Source: Paracoccus ravus
GTDB lineage: Bacteria; Pseudomonadota; Alphaproteobacteria; Rhodobacterales; Rhodobacteraceae
Direction of reading: 5' to 3'
Length of the DNA: 33,834 nt
NCBI RefSeq assembly: GCF_004522175.1
Contig: NZ_SDEB01000031.1
Location: 1-33,834 of the forward strand
Shown here: positions 24,194-33,618 of the stretch, piece by piece
How the letters are laid out: each line of letters starts with the position of its first letter
Position numbering within the stretch: position 1 is the first letter of the stretch
Notes under the pieces: model-generated
The model's input: only the letters and a program-made list of their open reading frames with translations
Databases searched by the model: none
What the model was told of the DNA's origin: nothing
Made by a program: the position numbers and the translations under genes

Positions 24194-24211
24194 CTCAACA
24201 AAATGTTGAGG
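24194..24211 (+). promoter_or_regulatory. Hairpin overlapping the gyrA ribosome-binding site
   Basis: CTCAACA (24194-24200) and TGTTGAG (24204-24210) form a perfect 7-bp stem with an AAA loop. The Shine-Dalgarno GAGG (24208-24211) is largely inside the right arm, seven bases from the GTG start at 24219. Folding would hide the ribosome-binding site. The same palindrome could instead be a protein operator. Confidence 0.5.
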
Positions 24212-24218
24212 CGATCCA

Positions 24219-26963
24219 GTGTCCGATACCCCAGATCACGACGATGACGACACCACCGAGAACGGCGCCCCCGAACGCGCCGTGATGGCCCATGACGGCC
24301 CGGTGATCGACATCGCGAGCGAGATGCGCTCGTCCTACCTCGACTATGCCATGTCGGTCATCGTCAGCCGGGCCATCCCCGATCTGCGCGACGGATTGAA
24401 GCCCGTGCACCGGCGCATCCTGTTTGCGATGCACGAAACCGGCAACACGCATGACAAGCCTTACCGCAAATCGGCCCGTCCGGTCGGCGATGTGATGGGT
24501 AAATACCACCCGCATGGCGACGCGGCGATCTATGACGCGCTGGTGCGGATGGCGCAGGACTTCTCGATGTCCCTGCCGCTTCTGGACGGTCAGGGCAACT
24601 TCGGCTCGATGGACGGCGATAGCGCGGCGGCCATGCGTTATACCGAGGTGCGCATGGACAAGCCCTCGGCCTATCTGCTCATGGATATCGACAAGGATAC
24701 GGTCGAGTTTCAGGACAATTATGACGGCAAGGACCGCGAGCCGACCGTTCTTCCGGCGCGCTATCCGAACATGCTGGTCAATGGCGCGGGCGGAATCGCC
24801 GTCGGCATGGCGACGAACATCCCGCCGCATAACCTTGGCGAGGTGATCGACGCCACGCTGGAACTGATCGAAAATCCCGACCTGCCGACCGAGCGTCTGC
24901 TGGAAATCGTCCCCGGCCCCGACTTCCCGACCGGCGGCATCATCCTTGGCCGCTCGGGCGCACGCAAAGCCTATCTGGAAGGTCGCGGCAGCGTCATCAT
25001 CCGCGCCAAGACCCGGATCGAGGAAGGCCGCAACGGCCGACAGCTGATCGTTCTGGACGAGATCCCCTATCAGGTGAACAAGGCGACCCTGATCGAGAAG
25101 ATCGCGGAACTCGCCAAGGAAAAGCGCATCGAGGGCATCGCCCATGTGCAGGACGAATCCGACCGCGTCGGCGTCCGGGTCGTGGTCGAACTCAAGCGTG
25201 ACGCCACCGCCGAGGTGGTGCTGAACCAGCTTTTCCGCTTTACCCAGATGCAGACCAGCTTTGGCTGCAACATGTTGGCGCTGAACGGTGGTCGCCCCGA
25301 GCAATTGGCTTTGCGCGACTTCCTGACCTATTTCCTGAGCTTCCGCGAAGAGGTGGTTGCCCGCCGCACCGCATTTGAACTGCGCAAGGCGCGCGAGCGC
25401 GCCCATGTGCTATGTGGTCTGGCCGTGGCGGTTTCGAATGTCGATGAGGTCGTGGCAACGATCCGGTCCTCGGCTGATGCCGCCGAAGCCCGCGAGCGCC
25501 TGATGTCGCGCCGCTGGCCCGCCCATGACATTGTCGAATATCTCAAGCTGATCGACGATCCGCTGCATCCGGTCAACGAGGACGGGACCTACAACCTGTC
25601 CGAGACTCAAGCCCGCGCGATCCTTGAACTGCGCCTGCAACGCCTGACCCAGCTTGGCGTGCAGGAAGTCACCGATGAGTTGAAGAAACTCGCCGACTCG
25701 ATCCGCGAATTCCTGACCATCCTCGCCTCGCGTGAGCGGATCATGGAGATCATCTCGGGCGAGTTGCGCGAAGTCCGCGAGCAATTCGCCGTGCCGCGTC
25801 GCACCGAAATCACCGACTGGGCCGGTGACATGGATGACGAGGACCTGATCGAGCGCGAGGACATGGTCGTGACCATCACCTCGGGCGGCTACATCAAGCG
25901 CACCGCTCTGGCCGAATTCCGCAGCCAGCGGCGCGGCGGCAAGGGCCTGTCGAGCATGGCGACCAAGGAAGACGACGTGGTCACCACGCTCTTCGTCGCC
26001 AATACCCATACGGAACTGTTGTTTTTCACCACCGATGGCATGGCCTACCGGCTGAAGACATGGCGTCTGCCCTTGGGCGGACGCACCGCTAAGGGCAAGG
26101 CCATGGTCAATATCCTGCCAATCGAAAGCGGCGTCTCGATCGCCGCCCTGCTGCCGATGGATGCTCCCGAGAAGGATTGGGACGATTATCAGGTGATCTT
26201 CGCCACCTCGGATGGCGATGTGCGCCGCAATGCGCTGTCCGACTTCACCAATATCAAGTCGAACGGCAAGATCGCGATGAAGCTGCCCGAAGGGGTCGAG
26301 CTGATCGGCGTTCGGCTGGCGACGGAAAGCGACGACGTCATGCTGGTCACGGCCTCGGGACGCGCGATCCGCTTCCCGACGACCGATGTGCGCGTCTTCA
26401 AGGGCCGCGACTCGACCGGCGTGCGCGGCATCCGTCTGGCCGAAGGCAGCCGTGTGGTCAGCATGTCGGTGATCCGTCACTTCGAGGCCGACCCCGCCGA
26501 ACGCGCCGCCTATCTGAAGATGCGCCGTGCGGTCGCCGGCGCGCTGGATGACGGGGCCGAGGCCGATGAGGACGAGGATGCCGTCGCCGAGGGCAACATC
26601 ACGCAGGAACGCTATGCCGAGATGTCGGCGGCCGAGGAACTGATCCTGACCATCACCGCCAAAGGCGCGGGCAAGATCAGCTCCAGCCACGACTATCCCG
26701 TGCGCGGTCGCGGCGGTCAGGGCGTCATGGCGATGGACAAGGCGATGCGCGGCGGAGAACTGGTGGCGAGCTTCCCCGTCGAGGGCGACGATCAGATCAT
26801 GCTCGCGACTTCGACCGGGCAATCGATCCGCGTGCCTGTCGATGGAATCAGCTTCCGCTCGCGTTCTGCCGGTGGCGTGCGCGTCTTCAACACCGCCGAG
26901 GGCGAATCCGTGGTTTCTGTTGCCCGCATCGCCGAGAATGGCGAGGATGAGGCCGAGGCCTGA
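24219..26963 (+). CDS. gyrA: DNA gyrase subunit A
   Basis: GyrA is the DNA-cleaving subunit of gyrase, which introduces negative supercoils with GyrB. The protein is 914 residues. An acidic N-terminal leader ([13 protein letters not shown]) precedes the core at [20 protein letters not shown]. The catalytic tyrosine is Y141 in RYTEVRM. The quinolone-determining region reads [19 protein letters not shown], with Ala102 at the E. coli Ser83 position and D106 at Asp87. The C-terminal wrapping domain carries the GyrA box QRRGGKG (near residue 570) and repeated beta-pinwheel blades. The start is GTG with GAGG at 24208. A strong terminator follows. Confidence 0.97.
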   Translation: MSDTPDHDDDDTTENGAPERAVMAHDGPVIDIASEMRSSYLDYAMSVIVSRAIPDLRDGLKPVHRRILFAMHETGNTHDKPYRKSARPVGDVMGKYHPHGDAAIYDALVRMAQDFSMSLPLLDGQGNFGSMDGDSAAAMRYTEVRMDKPSAYLLMDIDKDTVEFQDNYDGKDREPTVLPARYPNMLVNGAGGIAVGMATNIPPHNLGEVIDATLELIENPDLPTERLLEIVPGPDFPTGGIILGRSGARKAYLEGRGSVIIRAKTRIEEGRNGRQLIVLDEIPYQVNKATLIEKIAELAKEKRIEGIAHVQDESDRVGVRVVVELKRDATAEVVLNQLFRFTQMQTSFGCNMLALNGGRPEQLALRDFLTYFLSFREEVVARRTAFELRKARERAHVLCGLAVAVSNVDEVVATIRSSADAAEARERLMSRRWPAHDIVEYLKLIDDPLHPVNEDGTYNLSETQARAILELRLQRLTQLGVQEVTDELKKLADSIREFLTILASRERIMEIISGELREVREQFAVPRRTEITDWAGDMDDEDLIEREDMVVTITSGGYIKRTALAEFRSQRRGGKGLSSMATKEDDVVTTLFVANTHTELLFFTTDGMAYRLKTWRLPLGGRTAKGKAMVNILPIESGVSIAALLPMDAPEKDWDDYQVIFATSDGDVRRNALSDFTNIKSNGKIAMKLPEGVELIGVRLATESDDVMLVTASGRAIRFPTTDVRVFKGRDSTGVRGIRLAEGSRVVSMSVIRHFEADPAERAAYLKMRRAVAGALDDGAEADEDEDAVAEGNITQERYAEMSAAEELILTITAKGAGKISSSHDYPVRGRGGQGVMAMDKAMRGGELVASFPVEGDDQIMLATSTGQSIRVPVDGISFRSRSAGGVRVFNTAEGESVVSVARIAENGEDEAEA

Positions 26964-26973
26964 GCGACAGCCG

Positions 26974-26998
26974 GGGGGCGTTGCACGCGCCCCCTTTT
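26974..26998 (+). terminator. Rho-independent terminator after gyrA
   Basis: GGGGGCG (26974-26980) and CGCCCCC (26988-26994) form a perfect 7-bp stem followed by TTTT (26995-26998), 11 bases after the gyrA stop. Confidence 0.85.
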
Positions 26999-27040
26999 CA
27001 TCCGTCGGGCCAAAAAAAGGGGTGACGACGGGGTGACGTT

Positions 27041-28114
27041 TTGAATGCACGCGACGGGCAGCTGAGCGAAAGGCTGCAGACCGGATTTCTGGGGGTGATC
27101 GCCTTTGGACTGATCCTGTTCCTGCTGGTACAGGCCCGGTTCATGCTGATCTGCCTGGCCTTTGCCATCATCATCTTTTCGCTGACCAGCGATGCGATCT
27201 CGGCCTTTGCCCGGCTGCGGGTCCCGAATTGGCTGGCTACGACGCTGGCACTGATCGCGATCGCGGTTGGGCTGCTCTGGGCGGCGACGACGGTCGTGTC
27301 TCAGGTCAACGAGGTCGTCTCGACCTCGATCAGCTATGCCGACCGCGCCGAGGCCGCGCTATCGAGCCTGTCCCAGCGCTGGGGACCGAATGTGCAGGAA
27401 TCGATCACCGCCTTTCTGGGCAGCATCGATTTCGCGGGCTGGCTGCGCTCGGCCGCGGGGCAGGCCTCGAACCTGATTTCCGGCTCGGTGCTGGTCCTGA
27501 CCTTTGTGGGCTTCATGTTCAGCGAGCGGATCTGGTTCCCGATCAAGATCGAGCGCATGACCGGCGATCCGGAACGCGCGAATGAAATCCTGCGCGTGGT
27601 CTATAACATCATGCGGCGGGTGAACCGCTATCTTGTCGTCAAGGCGGCGATCAGTGCGGTGACGGCGGCGCTGATCTGGGTCATCTTCCGCGCGACCTCG
27701 CTTGAGCTTGCCGGCGCGATGGCGACACTGACATTCATCCTGAATTTCATACCGACGATCGGCTCGATCATCTCGACCGTCATCGCGATTGCCGTCGTGC
27801 TGGCGCAGACGGGGGATCCGACCGTGACGCTTGTCATCGGCGGGGCCTGCATGGCGGTACATTTCCTGATCGGCAATATCTTCGACCCGGTGCTTCTGGG
27901 CCAGACGCTGCGCCTCTCGTCTTTCGGCATCGTGCTGGCGCTGGCCTTCTGGGGCGTGATCTGGGGGATTGCGGGAACCTTCCTCGCCGTGCCGATCATG
28001 GTCGCCGTCATGATCGTCTGCGCCCAGATCCCCTGGCTCAGGCCCTTGGCGATCATGCTGTCCCATGAGGGCCTGCCCGAGGAAGAACCGCGCCGCACAA
28101 GGCTGCGCGGCTAG
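27041..28114 (+). CDS. AI-2E-family transporter (TqsA/PerM-like permease)
   Basis: This 357-residue membrane protein of the AI-2 exporter (AI-2E) superfamily has about eight helices. It opens LSERLQTGFLGVIAFGLILF, has a soluble linker (about 95-145, ADRAEAALSSLSQRWG), and carries the family patterns FILNFIPTIGSIISTVIAI, GNIFDPVLLGQTLRLSSFGI and WGVIWGIAGTFLAVPIMVAV. Despite the family name, members transport varied solutes, including sodium/proton exchange, so the substrate is open. The start is TTG at 27041 with GGGGTGA about six bases upstream; no in-frame ATG is close. It follows the gyrA terminator and converges on the MscS gene. Confidence 0.88.
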   Translation: MNARDGQLSERLQTGFLGVIAFGLILFLLVQARFMLICLAFAIIIFSLTSDAISAFARLRVPNWLATTLALIAIAVGLLWAATTVVSQVNEVVSTSISYADRAEAALSSLSQRWGPNVQESITAFLGSIDFAGWLRSAAGQASNLISGSVLVLTFVGFMFSERIWFPIKIERMTGDPERANEILRVVYNIMRRVNRYLVVKAAISAVTAALIWVIFRATSLELAGAMATLTFILNFIPTIGSIISTVIAIAVVLAQTGDPTVTLVIGGACMAVHFLIGNIFDPVLLGQTLRLSSFGIVLALAFWGVIWGIAGTFLAVPIMVAVMIVCAQIPWLRPLAIMLSHEGLPEEEPRRTRLRG

Positions 28115-28117
28115 GGC

Positions 28118-30622
28118 CTAGCCCCGCCCGTCCGCGCCATCTCCGTCGCCTTCGCCACCCGAATTCCCGTCATAATCCGGCGCCTCGTCACGATGAACGG
28201 GCGCGCGCGAGGGTTGCGCAGCGGAGGTGGCGGGTTTGGCGGGCGCAAGCTCGCCCTCGCGCAGCTGATCGGCCAATTGGGCCAGCACTTCGGGATTGCG
28301 CAGCCAGACATCGCGTTGGGCATAGGGGATCTCGATTCCCTCGGCGGCAAAGCGCTGCACGATCTGGTGGTTGATCTCGGAGGTGACGCCGATGCCGCCA
28401 TTGATGTCCGAAAGCACGGCCCGGATCTCGAAATTCATGCTGTCCGCACCGAAGCCCCGGAACAGCACCGCCGGAGCCGGGTTGATCAGCACCGTCGGCT
28501 GATCCTCTGCGATCTCCTGCAGGATCTGCGCGACGCGGCGGGTATCGCAGCCATAGGCCACGCCGACCGGCACGATGATCCGGCCCTGCAGGCTGCCGCG
28601 CGTCCAGTTCGTCACCTGCTGCGTGATCAGGTCCGAGTTCGGCACGATCACATTGTTGCGATCAAAGGTCTGGATCTGGGTGGCGCGCACGGACATCTTC
28701 TTGACGACGCCCTGCTTGGTCCCGACCTCGATCCAGTCGCCGACCGCGATGGGGCGTTCAACCAGCAGGATGATGCCAGACACAAAGTTCGACACGACCT
28801 GTTGCATGCCGAAACCGATACCGACCGAAAGCGCACCGGCAACGATGGCGAGCGACGAGAGGTCGATCCCCGCCGAGGTGATCGCCAGCACCGCCGCCAG
28901 CGCCATGCCGACATAGCCCAACATCGAGACGACCGCGTTCTGCCCCCCGACATCCAGCTTGGTCTTGGGCAGAATCGAATTGCGGAATGCGCCCTGAACG
29001 AAGCTCGTCAGCAGGTAGCCCACGCCAAAGATGATCAGGAAGGTCAGGATCGCCATGGGCGACAGGGTCACGCCGCCAAAGCTGAATCCATGCTCGATCC
29101 GGGTCCAGGCCTCGGCCAGATCGCTGCTGCGCGCACCCCAGATCAGCGCAAAGAGCGGCATCGCCATCAGAACCAGCGCAAAGCTGATCAGGACCGGGAT
29201 CAGCGCGTCCCGCGCCGTCTCGTCCCCGCCCTTCGCCATGGCATAGAGATCCGCGAAAAAGTCCTGCAGAACGATCACCAGCCCGACCAGCGCCAGCGTC
29301 AGGATGGACGCGAACAGGATCGCATTGCCCGCCGTCACATAGCCGCTGGCCACCAGGACCGGTGCCGCCAGCGCGATCAGTCGGCCCAGTGTCGCAAGAA
29401 GGGCGGCGGCGCGGGTGCGGTAATCCGGCGGGCCATTCTCTTCTGCCGGACGCAGGCGGCGCAGGACATTACAAAGCTGGAACAGGAAGAACGCGGCGAA
29501 AAGCACGATCAGGAAATGCCAGACCCCGGCCGAAGCCTCGGTCAGGCGCTCGGGCACCGTGGCGGTGTCGCTTTGCGAATGAAATCCCGAGAGCGGCAGA
29601 ACGGTCCGCGAGAAAAGCTGGTGCACCGCGGTCGCCATGGCCAGCATGGTCGCGCGGAAAGCGGCCTTGCGGCGTTGATCCTCTCCCATCGGCAAGGGCA
29701 TCGAGGCCGCTGTTCCCGGCTCGGGAAAGATCCGCCGGACAAGCCAGAACCCACCGAAGAAGACCAGCCCCGCCCCGGGGATCGAGCGCAGCAGCGGCGC
29801 GCCCCAGGGGCCGAAGAGATCGGTCGCCAACAAGGCCGCCACACCCAGCACGAGCCCGATCAGCGGAATCGCGATCTGTCCCAGCGAGACGGCAAAGATC
29901 AGCGCCGCGCGCGAGCGCTGGCTGGCGCGTGCCGAAAGCCGCGACGGCAGCGAATCCACCCATTGCCGCCCGCGCCACAAGAGCAGCACTGCCGCCAACA
30001 GGAAGCCGAGCGTCACCAGCACGCGTTGCGTCAACTCGGACCCGTCTCCAAGTCGGCTGCGCCGCTCCTTGACCTCTTCGAAGATATGGACGCCAAGCTC
30101 GCCCGCCTCACCCAACGCAGGTCCCCAATTGGCCGGATTGACGGGCGCGGGCGTCTGCCGGATCAGGGCATAGGTCTGGCGCTGCCGCATCGCCTGATCG
30201 AGTTGCTGGATGATTCCGTCGGCGCGGCCATAGGCCTCGACCGCCTTGAGGTTCGGGGCCTGCAACTGGGCCAGTTGGTCATTCAGTTCCTTGCGCCGGG
30301 CAGCGACGTCCTCGGGTTCGGTCTGACCTTCGGCAGGGGGCGGGCCGAGTGCGCCGATCTGGTCCTTGAGCGTGGCGATCCGCGTCGAATTCGTGCCCTG
30401 CGCCGATTTGAAAAGATCGCGCCACTCGACCACGTCCTCGCGGATGGTCTGCAGTTCGGATTCATTCGCCTCGCCGCTTTCGATCAGAGTCTCGGTCTGA
30501 TCGGCCAGCCGGGACCAGTCGTCGTAATTCGGCTGCTCCGGCTCCTGCGCATGGCCGGGACCGGCCGCGAGAACCGAAAGCGACAAGAAAAGGACTGCGA
30601 GCGACGCAAGAAGGCGGGACAT
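28118..30622 (-). CDS. Large MscS-type mechanosensitive channel (DUF3772 domain)
   Basis: This 834-residue mechanosensitive-channel-like protein would release solutes on hypo-osmotic shock. It has a signal peptide (1-25, ending AGPGHAQ) and a periplasmic helical DUF3772-type domain (about 30-190, with QTETLIESGEANESELQ). Several transmembrane helices follow, then the MscS pore (GALSVGIGFGMQQVVSNFVS) and the beta domain (LLVERPIAVGDWIEVG). The C-terminal tail is Gly/Asp-rich and disordered. It resembles the large MscK/YbdG-like types. The ATG at 30622 lies eight bases after the cysK stop, with TGAGG as ribosome-binding site, so it is probably co-transcribed with cysK. It converges with the AI-2E gene. 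Confidence 0.9.
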   Translation of the reverse strand: MSRLLASLAVLFLSLSVLAAGPGHAQEPEQPNYDDWSRLADQTETLIESGEANESELQTIREDVVEWRDLFKSAQGTNSTRIATLKDQIGALGPPPAEGQTEPEDVAARRKELNDQLAQLQAPNLKAVEAYGRADGIIQQLDQAMRQRQTYALIRQTPAPVNPANWGPALGEAGELGVHIFEEVKERRSRLGDGSELTQRVLVTLGFLLAAVLLLWRGRQWVDSLPSRLSARASQRSRAALIFAVSLGQIAIPLIGLVLGVAALLATDLFGPWGAPLLRSIPGAGLVFFGGFWLVRRIFPEPGTAASMPLPMGEDQRRKAAFRATMLAMATAVHQLFSRTVLPLSGFHSQSDTATVPERLTEASAGVWHFLIVLFAAFFLFQLCNVLRRLRPAEENGPPDYRTRAAALLATLGRLIALAAPVLVASGYVTAGNAILFASILTLALVGLVIVLQDFFADLYAMAKGGDETARDALIPVLISFALVLMAMPLFALIWGARSSDLAEAWTRIEHGFSFGGVTLSPMAILTFLIIFGVGYLLTSFVQGAFRNSILPKTKLDVGGQNAVVSMLGYVGMALAAVLAITSAGIDLSSLAIVAGALSVGIGFGMQQVVSNFVSGIILLVERPIAVGDWIEVGTKQGVVKKMSVRATQIQTFDRNNVIVPNSDLITQQVTNWTRGSLQGRIIVPVGVAYGCDTRRVAQILQEIAEDQPTVLINPAPAVLFRGFGADSMNFEIRAVLSDINGGIGVTSEINHQIVQRFAAEGIEIPYAQRDVWLRNPEVLAQLADQLREGELAPAKPATSAAQPSRAPVHRDEAPDYDGNSGGEGDGDGADGRG

Positions 30623-30630
30623 GATAAGCC

Positions 30631-31662
30631 TCAGTCCTCAAAGACTTCGGGCAGTCCCGCGGGCTTGCGGACCAGCCATTTCGGCACGGGCAGCCCCTTG
30701 GCGCGCAGGAATTCCGGGTTGAAGAGCTTGGTCTGATAACGCGTGCCATAGTCGCAAAGCACGGTAACGATGGTATGGCCCGGACCCATTTCCCGCGCCA
30801 TGCGGATCGCCCCGGCAATATTGATGCCGGAAGAGCCGCCCAGGCAGAGCCCCTCATATTCGAGCAGGTCAAAGACCACCGGCAGCGCCTCGGCATCGGG
30901 GATGCGATAGCTGAAATCCGGGGTAAACCCTTCCAGATTGGCGGTGATCCGGCCCTGCCCGATGCCCTCGGTGATCGAGGAGCCGGGGCTTTCGAACTGC
31001 CCTTCGGTATAGAAGCTGTGCAGCGCCGCACCCTCGGGATCCGCAAGCCCGATCTTGACGCCCTTGGGTTGCAGCGCCTCGGCGACCCCGGCCAGCGTAC
31101 CGCCCGAGCCGACCGCGCAGATGAAGCCATCGACCTTGCCGCCGGTCTGTTCCCAGATCTCGGGGCCGGTGGTCTCGACATGGGCCTGACGGTTCGCGAC
31201 ATTGTCGAACTGATTGGCCCAGATCGCACCATTCGGCTCGGTCCGGGCCAATTCCTCGGCGAGGCGGCCCGAATAGCGGACATAGTTATTGGGGTTCTTG
31301 TAAGGCGCGGCCGGCACCTCGACCAGTTCGGCACCGGCCAGACGCAGCATGTCCTTTTTCTCTTGGCTCTGCGTCTCGGGGATCACGATGACCGAGCGGA
31401 AGCCCATGGACGAGCCGACCAGCGCAAGGCCGATCCCGGTATTGCCGGCCGTGCCCTCGACAATCGTCCCGCCCGGCTTCAACTCGCCACGAGCGACGGC
31501 ATCGCGGATGATGTAGAGGGCCGCGCGATCCTTGACCGACTGACCCGGATTCATGAATTCCGCCTTGCCCAGGATCTCGCAGCCCGTCTCCTCGGAAGCG
31601 CGGTTCAGCCGGATCAGGGGGGTATTGCCGATGGCAGAGGCGAGGTCGGGGCAGATGCGCAT
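30631..31662 (-). CDS. cysK: Cysteine synthase A (O-acetylserine sulfhydrylase)
   Basis: This 343-residue PLP enzyme makes cysteine from O-acetylserine and sulfide. It shows IGNTPLIRLNRASEETG, the PLP lysine K44 in NPGQSVKDRAA, the phosphate/substrate loop EGTAGNTGIGLAL (71-76), NQFDNVANRQAH and VGSGGTLAG. The EGTAGNTG form and the roughly 20-residue C-terminal extension are a subtype found in alphaproteobacteria and fungi rather than the enteric CysK. The ATG at 31662 gives the family start MRICPDLASAIGNTP. The Nudix/TrgB-like gene lies 86 bases upstream and the MscS gene eight bases downstream. In Rhodobacter sphaeroides trgAB and cysK form a tellurite-resistance locus. Confidence 0.94.
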   Translation of the reverse strand: MRICPDLASAIGNTPLIRLNRASEETGCEILGKAEFMNPGQSVKDRAALYIIRDAVARGELKPGGTIVEGTAGNTGIGLALVGSSMGFRSVIVIPETQSQEKKDMLRLAGAELVEVPAAPYKNPNNYVRYSGRLAEELARTEPNGAIWANQFDNVANRQAHVETTGPEIWEQTGGKVDGFICAVGSGGTLAGVAEALQPKGVKIGLADPEGAALHSFYTEGQFESPGSSITEGIGQGRITANLEGFTPDFSYRIPDAEALPVVFDLLEYEGLCLGGSSGINIAGAIRMAREMGPGHTIVTVLCDYGTRYQTKLFNPEFLRAKGLPVPKWLVRKPAGLPEVFED

Positions 31663-31748
31663 GGCGGGCCTTTCGCGAAATGTTCGGCCCCGGTTTACAC
31701 GGGGCGGCCCGATGGCGGCAACCCCGCGGGGCGGTGGCAATCACGTGA

Positions 31749-32819
31749 TCAGCTCTGCGGGGTGCCGTCGAGTTCCCCCATCAGCCGCTCGGCGTTCAGT
31801 TCCAGCCAGAGCGCCAGCATCAGCAAGGGACCGTTGCGAAGCTCTCCGGACAGGGCCATTCGGGTCAGCTCGGCGCGGGACACCAGATGCGAGCGGATAT
31901 CCTCGTCCTCGCTTGCCAGCCCGCCGATGCCCGCGACGTGATCCGGCAGATCTGCGATGCCGACATAGACGTAAAGAAATTCCGCGATCGCGCCGGGGCT
32001 GGGATAATGATGCGGCGCGGGGATCAGCTTCGAGATCGTCAGCCCGGCCTCTTCCATCCCCTCGCGAAGGGCCGCCTCTTCCGGCGTCTCGCCAGCATCG
32101 ACCCGCCCCGCGACTGTTTCGCATAGCCAGGGCTGCGCATCCCCCCGCGCCCAAGGTCCCGAACGGAACTGGTCGATCAGCAAAACGCGGTCGCGTCGCG
32201 GATCCCATGGCAGGACCACCGTCGCGTCCCCTGACACGAAGACCGCACGCAACAGTTCGGGCGACCAGTCGCCGCCATAGCGCCTGTGCCTCAGCACATG
32301 GGCTTCGACCGAGAAATAGGCGCCATAAGGCTCCTCCCAGCGCAAGGGTTCGATCCGCGGTTCCTGAACCGCTGGCCCAGTCAGGGGCAGTCGTTCCCGA
32401 TCGGTCGCAGCCCGAAGCCGAGATGCCAGCCAGCTTGCGATCATTGGAAGCCGGGGACGCAGTTCGCATGCGGGCCGCGCGGCCAGCCGATCCAGCGTCC
32501 AATCGGCCATATCGGCCGCAAGATCAGCCTGCCATCTGCCTTCTGCGGTGCCATTCCCGATGCCAAGGATCTCCTGTCCCGCAGCGACCTGGCTGCCCGC
32601 GCCGAAAATCTCGGCATATCGCCGCAGCGACGTGGTCCAGTCACATTCCCAGGCCGGGAGTTCGTCTTCTGCCGGAACCCGTCGCGGAAAGGCATCGGCC
32701 AGAATGCCCGCCATCGCCCCACCGACAAGCTTGCCCCGCAATGGGGCAATCTGACGCGCATCCGGTGCGAGACGGCAACGAAGGGCGGGATGGGCAAGCG
32801 CTCCGATCAGAACGGGCAT
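31749..32819 (-). CDS. trgB: TrgB-like protein: N-terminal domain plus Nudix hydrolase
   Basis: This 356-residue protein has a C-terminal Nudix hydrolase domain of the ADP-ribose pyrophosphatase type. The Nudix box is exact: G at GRVDAGE, then E, and REGMEEAGL. Before it lie VLRHRRYGGDWSPEL and VLLIDQFRSGPW, as in ADP-sugar pyrophosphatases. The N-terminal 160 residues resemble the gamma-glutamylcyclotransferase-like part of TrgB, a Rhodobacter tellurite-resistance protein whose gene is next to cysK, as here. The ATG at 32819 was chosen because the longer open frame runs antisense through the tRNA-Ser gene; an intermediate ATG at 32903 is possible, and no strong ribosome-binding site decides. 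The name rests on domain order and context. Confidence 0.78.
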   Translation of the reverse strand: MPVLIGALAHPALRCRLAPDARQIAPLRGKLVGGAMAGILADAFPRRVPAEDELPAWECDWTTSLRRYAEIFGAGSQVAAGQEILGIGNGTAEGRWQADLAADMADWTLDRLAARPACELRPRLPMIASWLASRLRAATDRERLPLTGPAVQEPRIEPLRWEEPYGAYFSVEAHVLRHRRYGGDWSPELLRAVFVSGDATVVLPWDPRRDRVLLIDQFRSGPWARGDAQPWLCETVAGRVDAGETPEEAALREGMEEAGLTISKLIPAPHHYPSPGAIAEFLYVYVGIADLPDHVAGIGGLASEDEDIRSHLVSRAELTRMALSGELRNGPLLMLALWLELNAERLMGELDGTPQS

Positions 32820-32921
32820 TGCGACCCGGCAGGTTTTCCGCGTTTCGGCATCAATCCGGTCATGCGCGATCCCTCGATGCAAAGAAGTTTGAAACTTTCG
32901 CATTTTTTCGCGGAAAGCCCC

Positions 32922-32950
32922 TTGCACATCAACCCCGGCCCGGCTAAATC
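32922..32950 (+). promoter_or_regulatory. Promoter of tRNA-Ser
   Basis: TTGCAC (32922-32927), a 17-base spacer and TAAATC (32945-32950) lie 24 bases before the mature tRNA 5' end. Spacing and position fit a sigma-70-type stable-RNA promoter. Confidence 0.55.
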
Positions 32951-32974
32951 GCCGCCACCACACCAAGAAAGCGC

Positions 32975-33064
32975 GGAGAGGTGCCGGAGTGGTCGAACGG
33001 GGCGGTCTCGAAAACCGTTGAGCCTGCAAGGGTTCCGTGGGTTCGAATCCCACCCTCTCCGCCA
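32975..33064 (+). tRNA. tRNA-Ser(CGA)
   Basis: This is a 90-base serine tRNA with encoded CCA. The acceptor stem pairs GGAGAGG (32975-32981) with CCTCTCC (33054-33060), followed by the discriminator G and CCA (33062-33064). The anticodon loop CTCGAAA is closed by a 5-bp stem (33002-33006 with 33014-33018), giving anticodon CGA at 33009-33011, which reads UCG codons. The T loop GGTTCGAATCC is standard, and a long variable arm lies between the anticodon and T arms, typical of class II tRNAs. Confidence 0.97.
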
Positions 33065-33618
33065 ACTATCATTGATTATATTTAATAAAATTGACCACTA
33101 GCGGGACTACCCGCTAAAGACCCCGCCAATCAGCTTTGCGATTGAATGCGCGGGGATGCGACATGTGTAGATTGACTTCAGTTCAGAATCAATGGAAGTG
33201 CCTGCTGAAAAAGCTTGCCCCAGCCACGGTCGTAATGATCCGCCCCGTCTTACCATGGGCCACGCCCAGAACTCGACACCAAGCGACGAGACTTTTCACT
33301 ACTCACTGCATCCCTAGGCTCTCCATCCGGCCCAGCACGGAAATAGTGCCGATGGGCTCCGAGTGAAATGGTGCAGCACAACTGACAGGTTCGGCGGCCT
33401 CAACCGACTGCCGTACGTCTAAGCGAAGCCGGCCCTGACCTGCCGTTCATCACCAGCGTCCTCGCCGCGCTTCCCTTCACGAGACTGGCCACTCATACAT
33501 CGCGCAGCATTTTCGAGCGACGAAGGTCGGCAGTGCGGAGATGCTGTTGAAAAACTCTGCGCTTGATTGGTGCAAAGCCTTCTGATTCCCTTGGATTAGG
33601 GGGTTGGGAGGGTTCACG
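33065..33618. other. Non-coding stretch between tRNA-Ser and the IS
   Basis: No convincing gene is present. The first 30 bases are AT-rich, unlike their surroundings. A 7-bp stem (TAGCGGG 33099-33105 / CCCGCTA 33110-33116) follows the tRNA but lacks a T-tract. The frame at 33136-33366 has no recognisable protein features. Part of the stretch (from about 33545) is the terminal region of the right-hand IS. I searched by eye for a second copy of the tRNA 3' end as an attachment-site repeat and saw none. Confidence 0.55.

Noticed and set aside
31663..31748. Riboswitch upstream of cysK
   Set aside because: The 86-base gap has GC stems but no SAM-type or other known riboswitch core.
32820..33065. 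N-terminal extension of the Nudix/TrgB frame (MAERVGFEPTEP...)
   Set aside because: This is the antisense translation of the tRNA-Ser gene, a well-known annotation artefact (RVGFEPT). The true start is downstream.
33136..33366. 76-residue plus-strand frame after the tRNA
   Set aside because: No ribosome-binding site, no family resemblance and irregular composition; probably non-coding.
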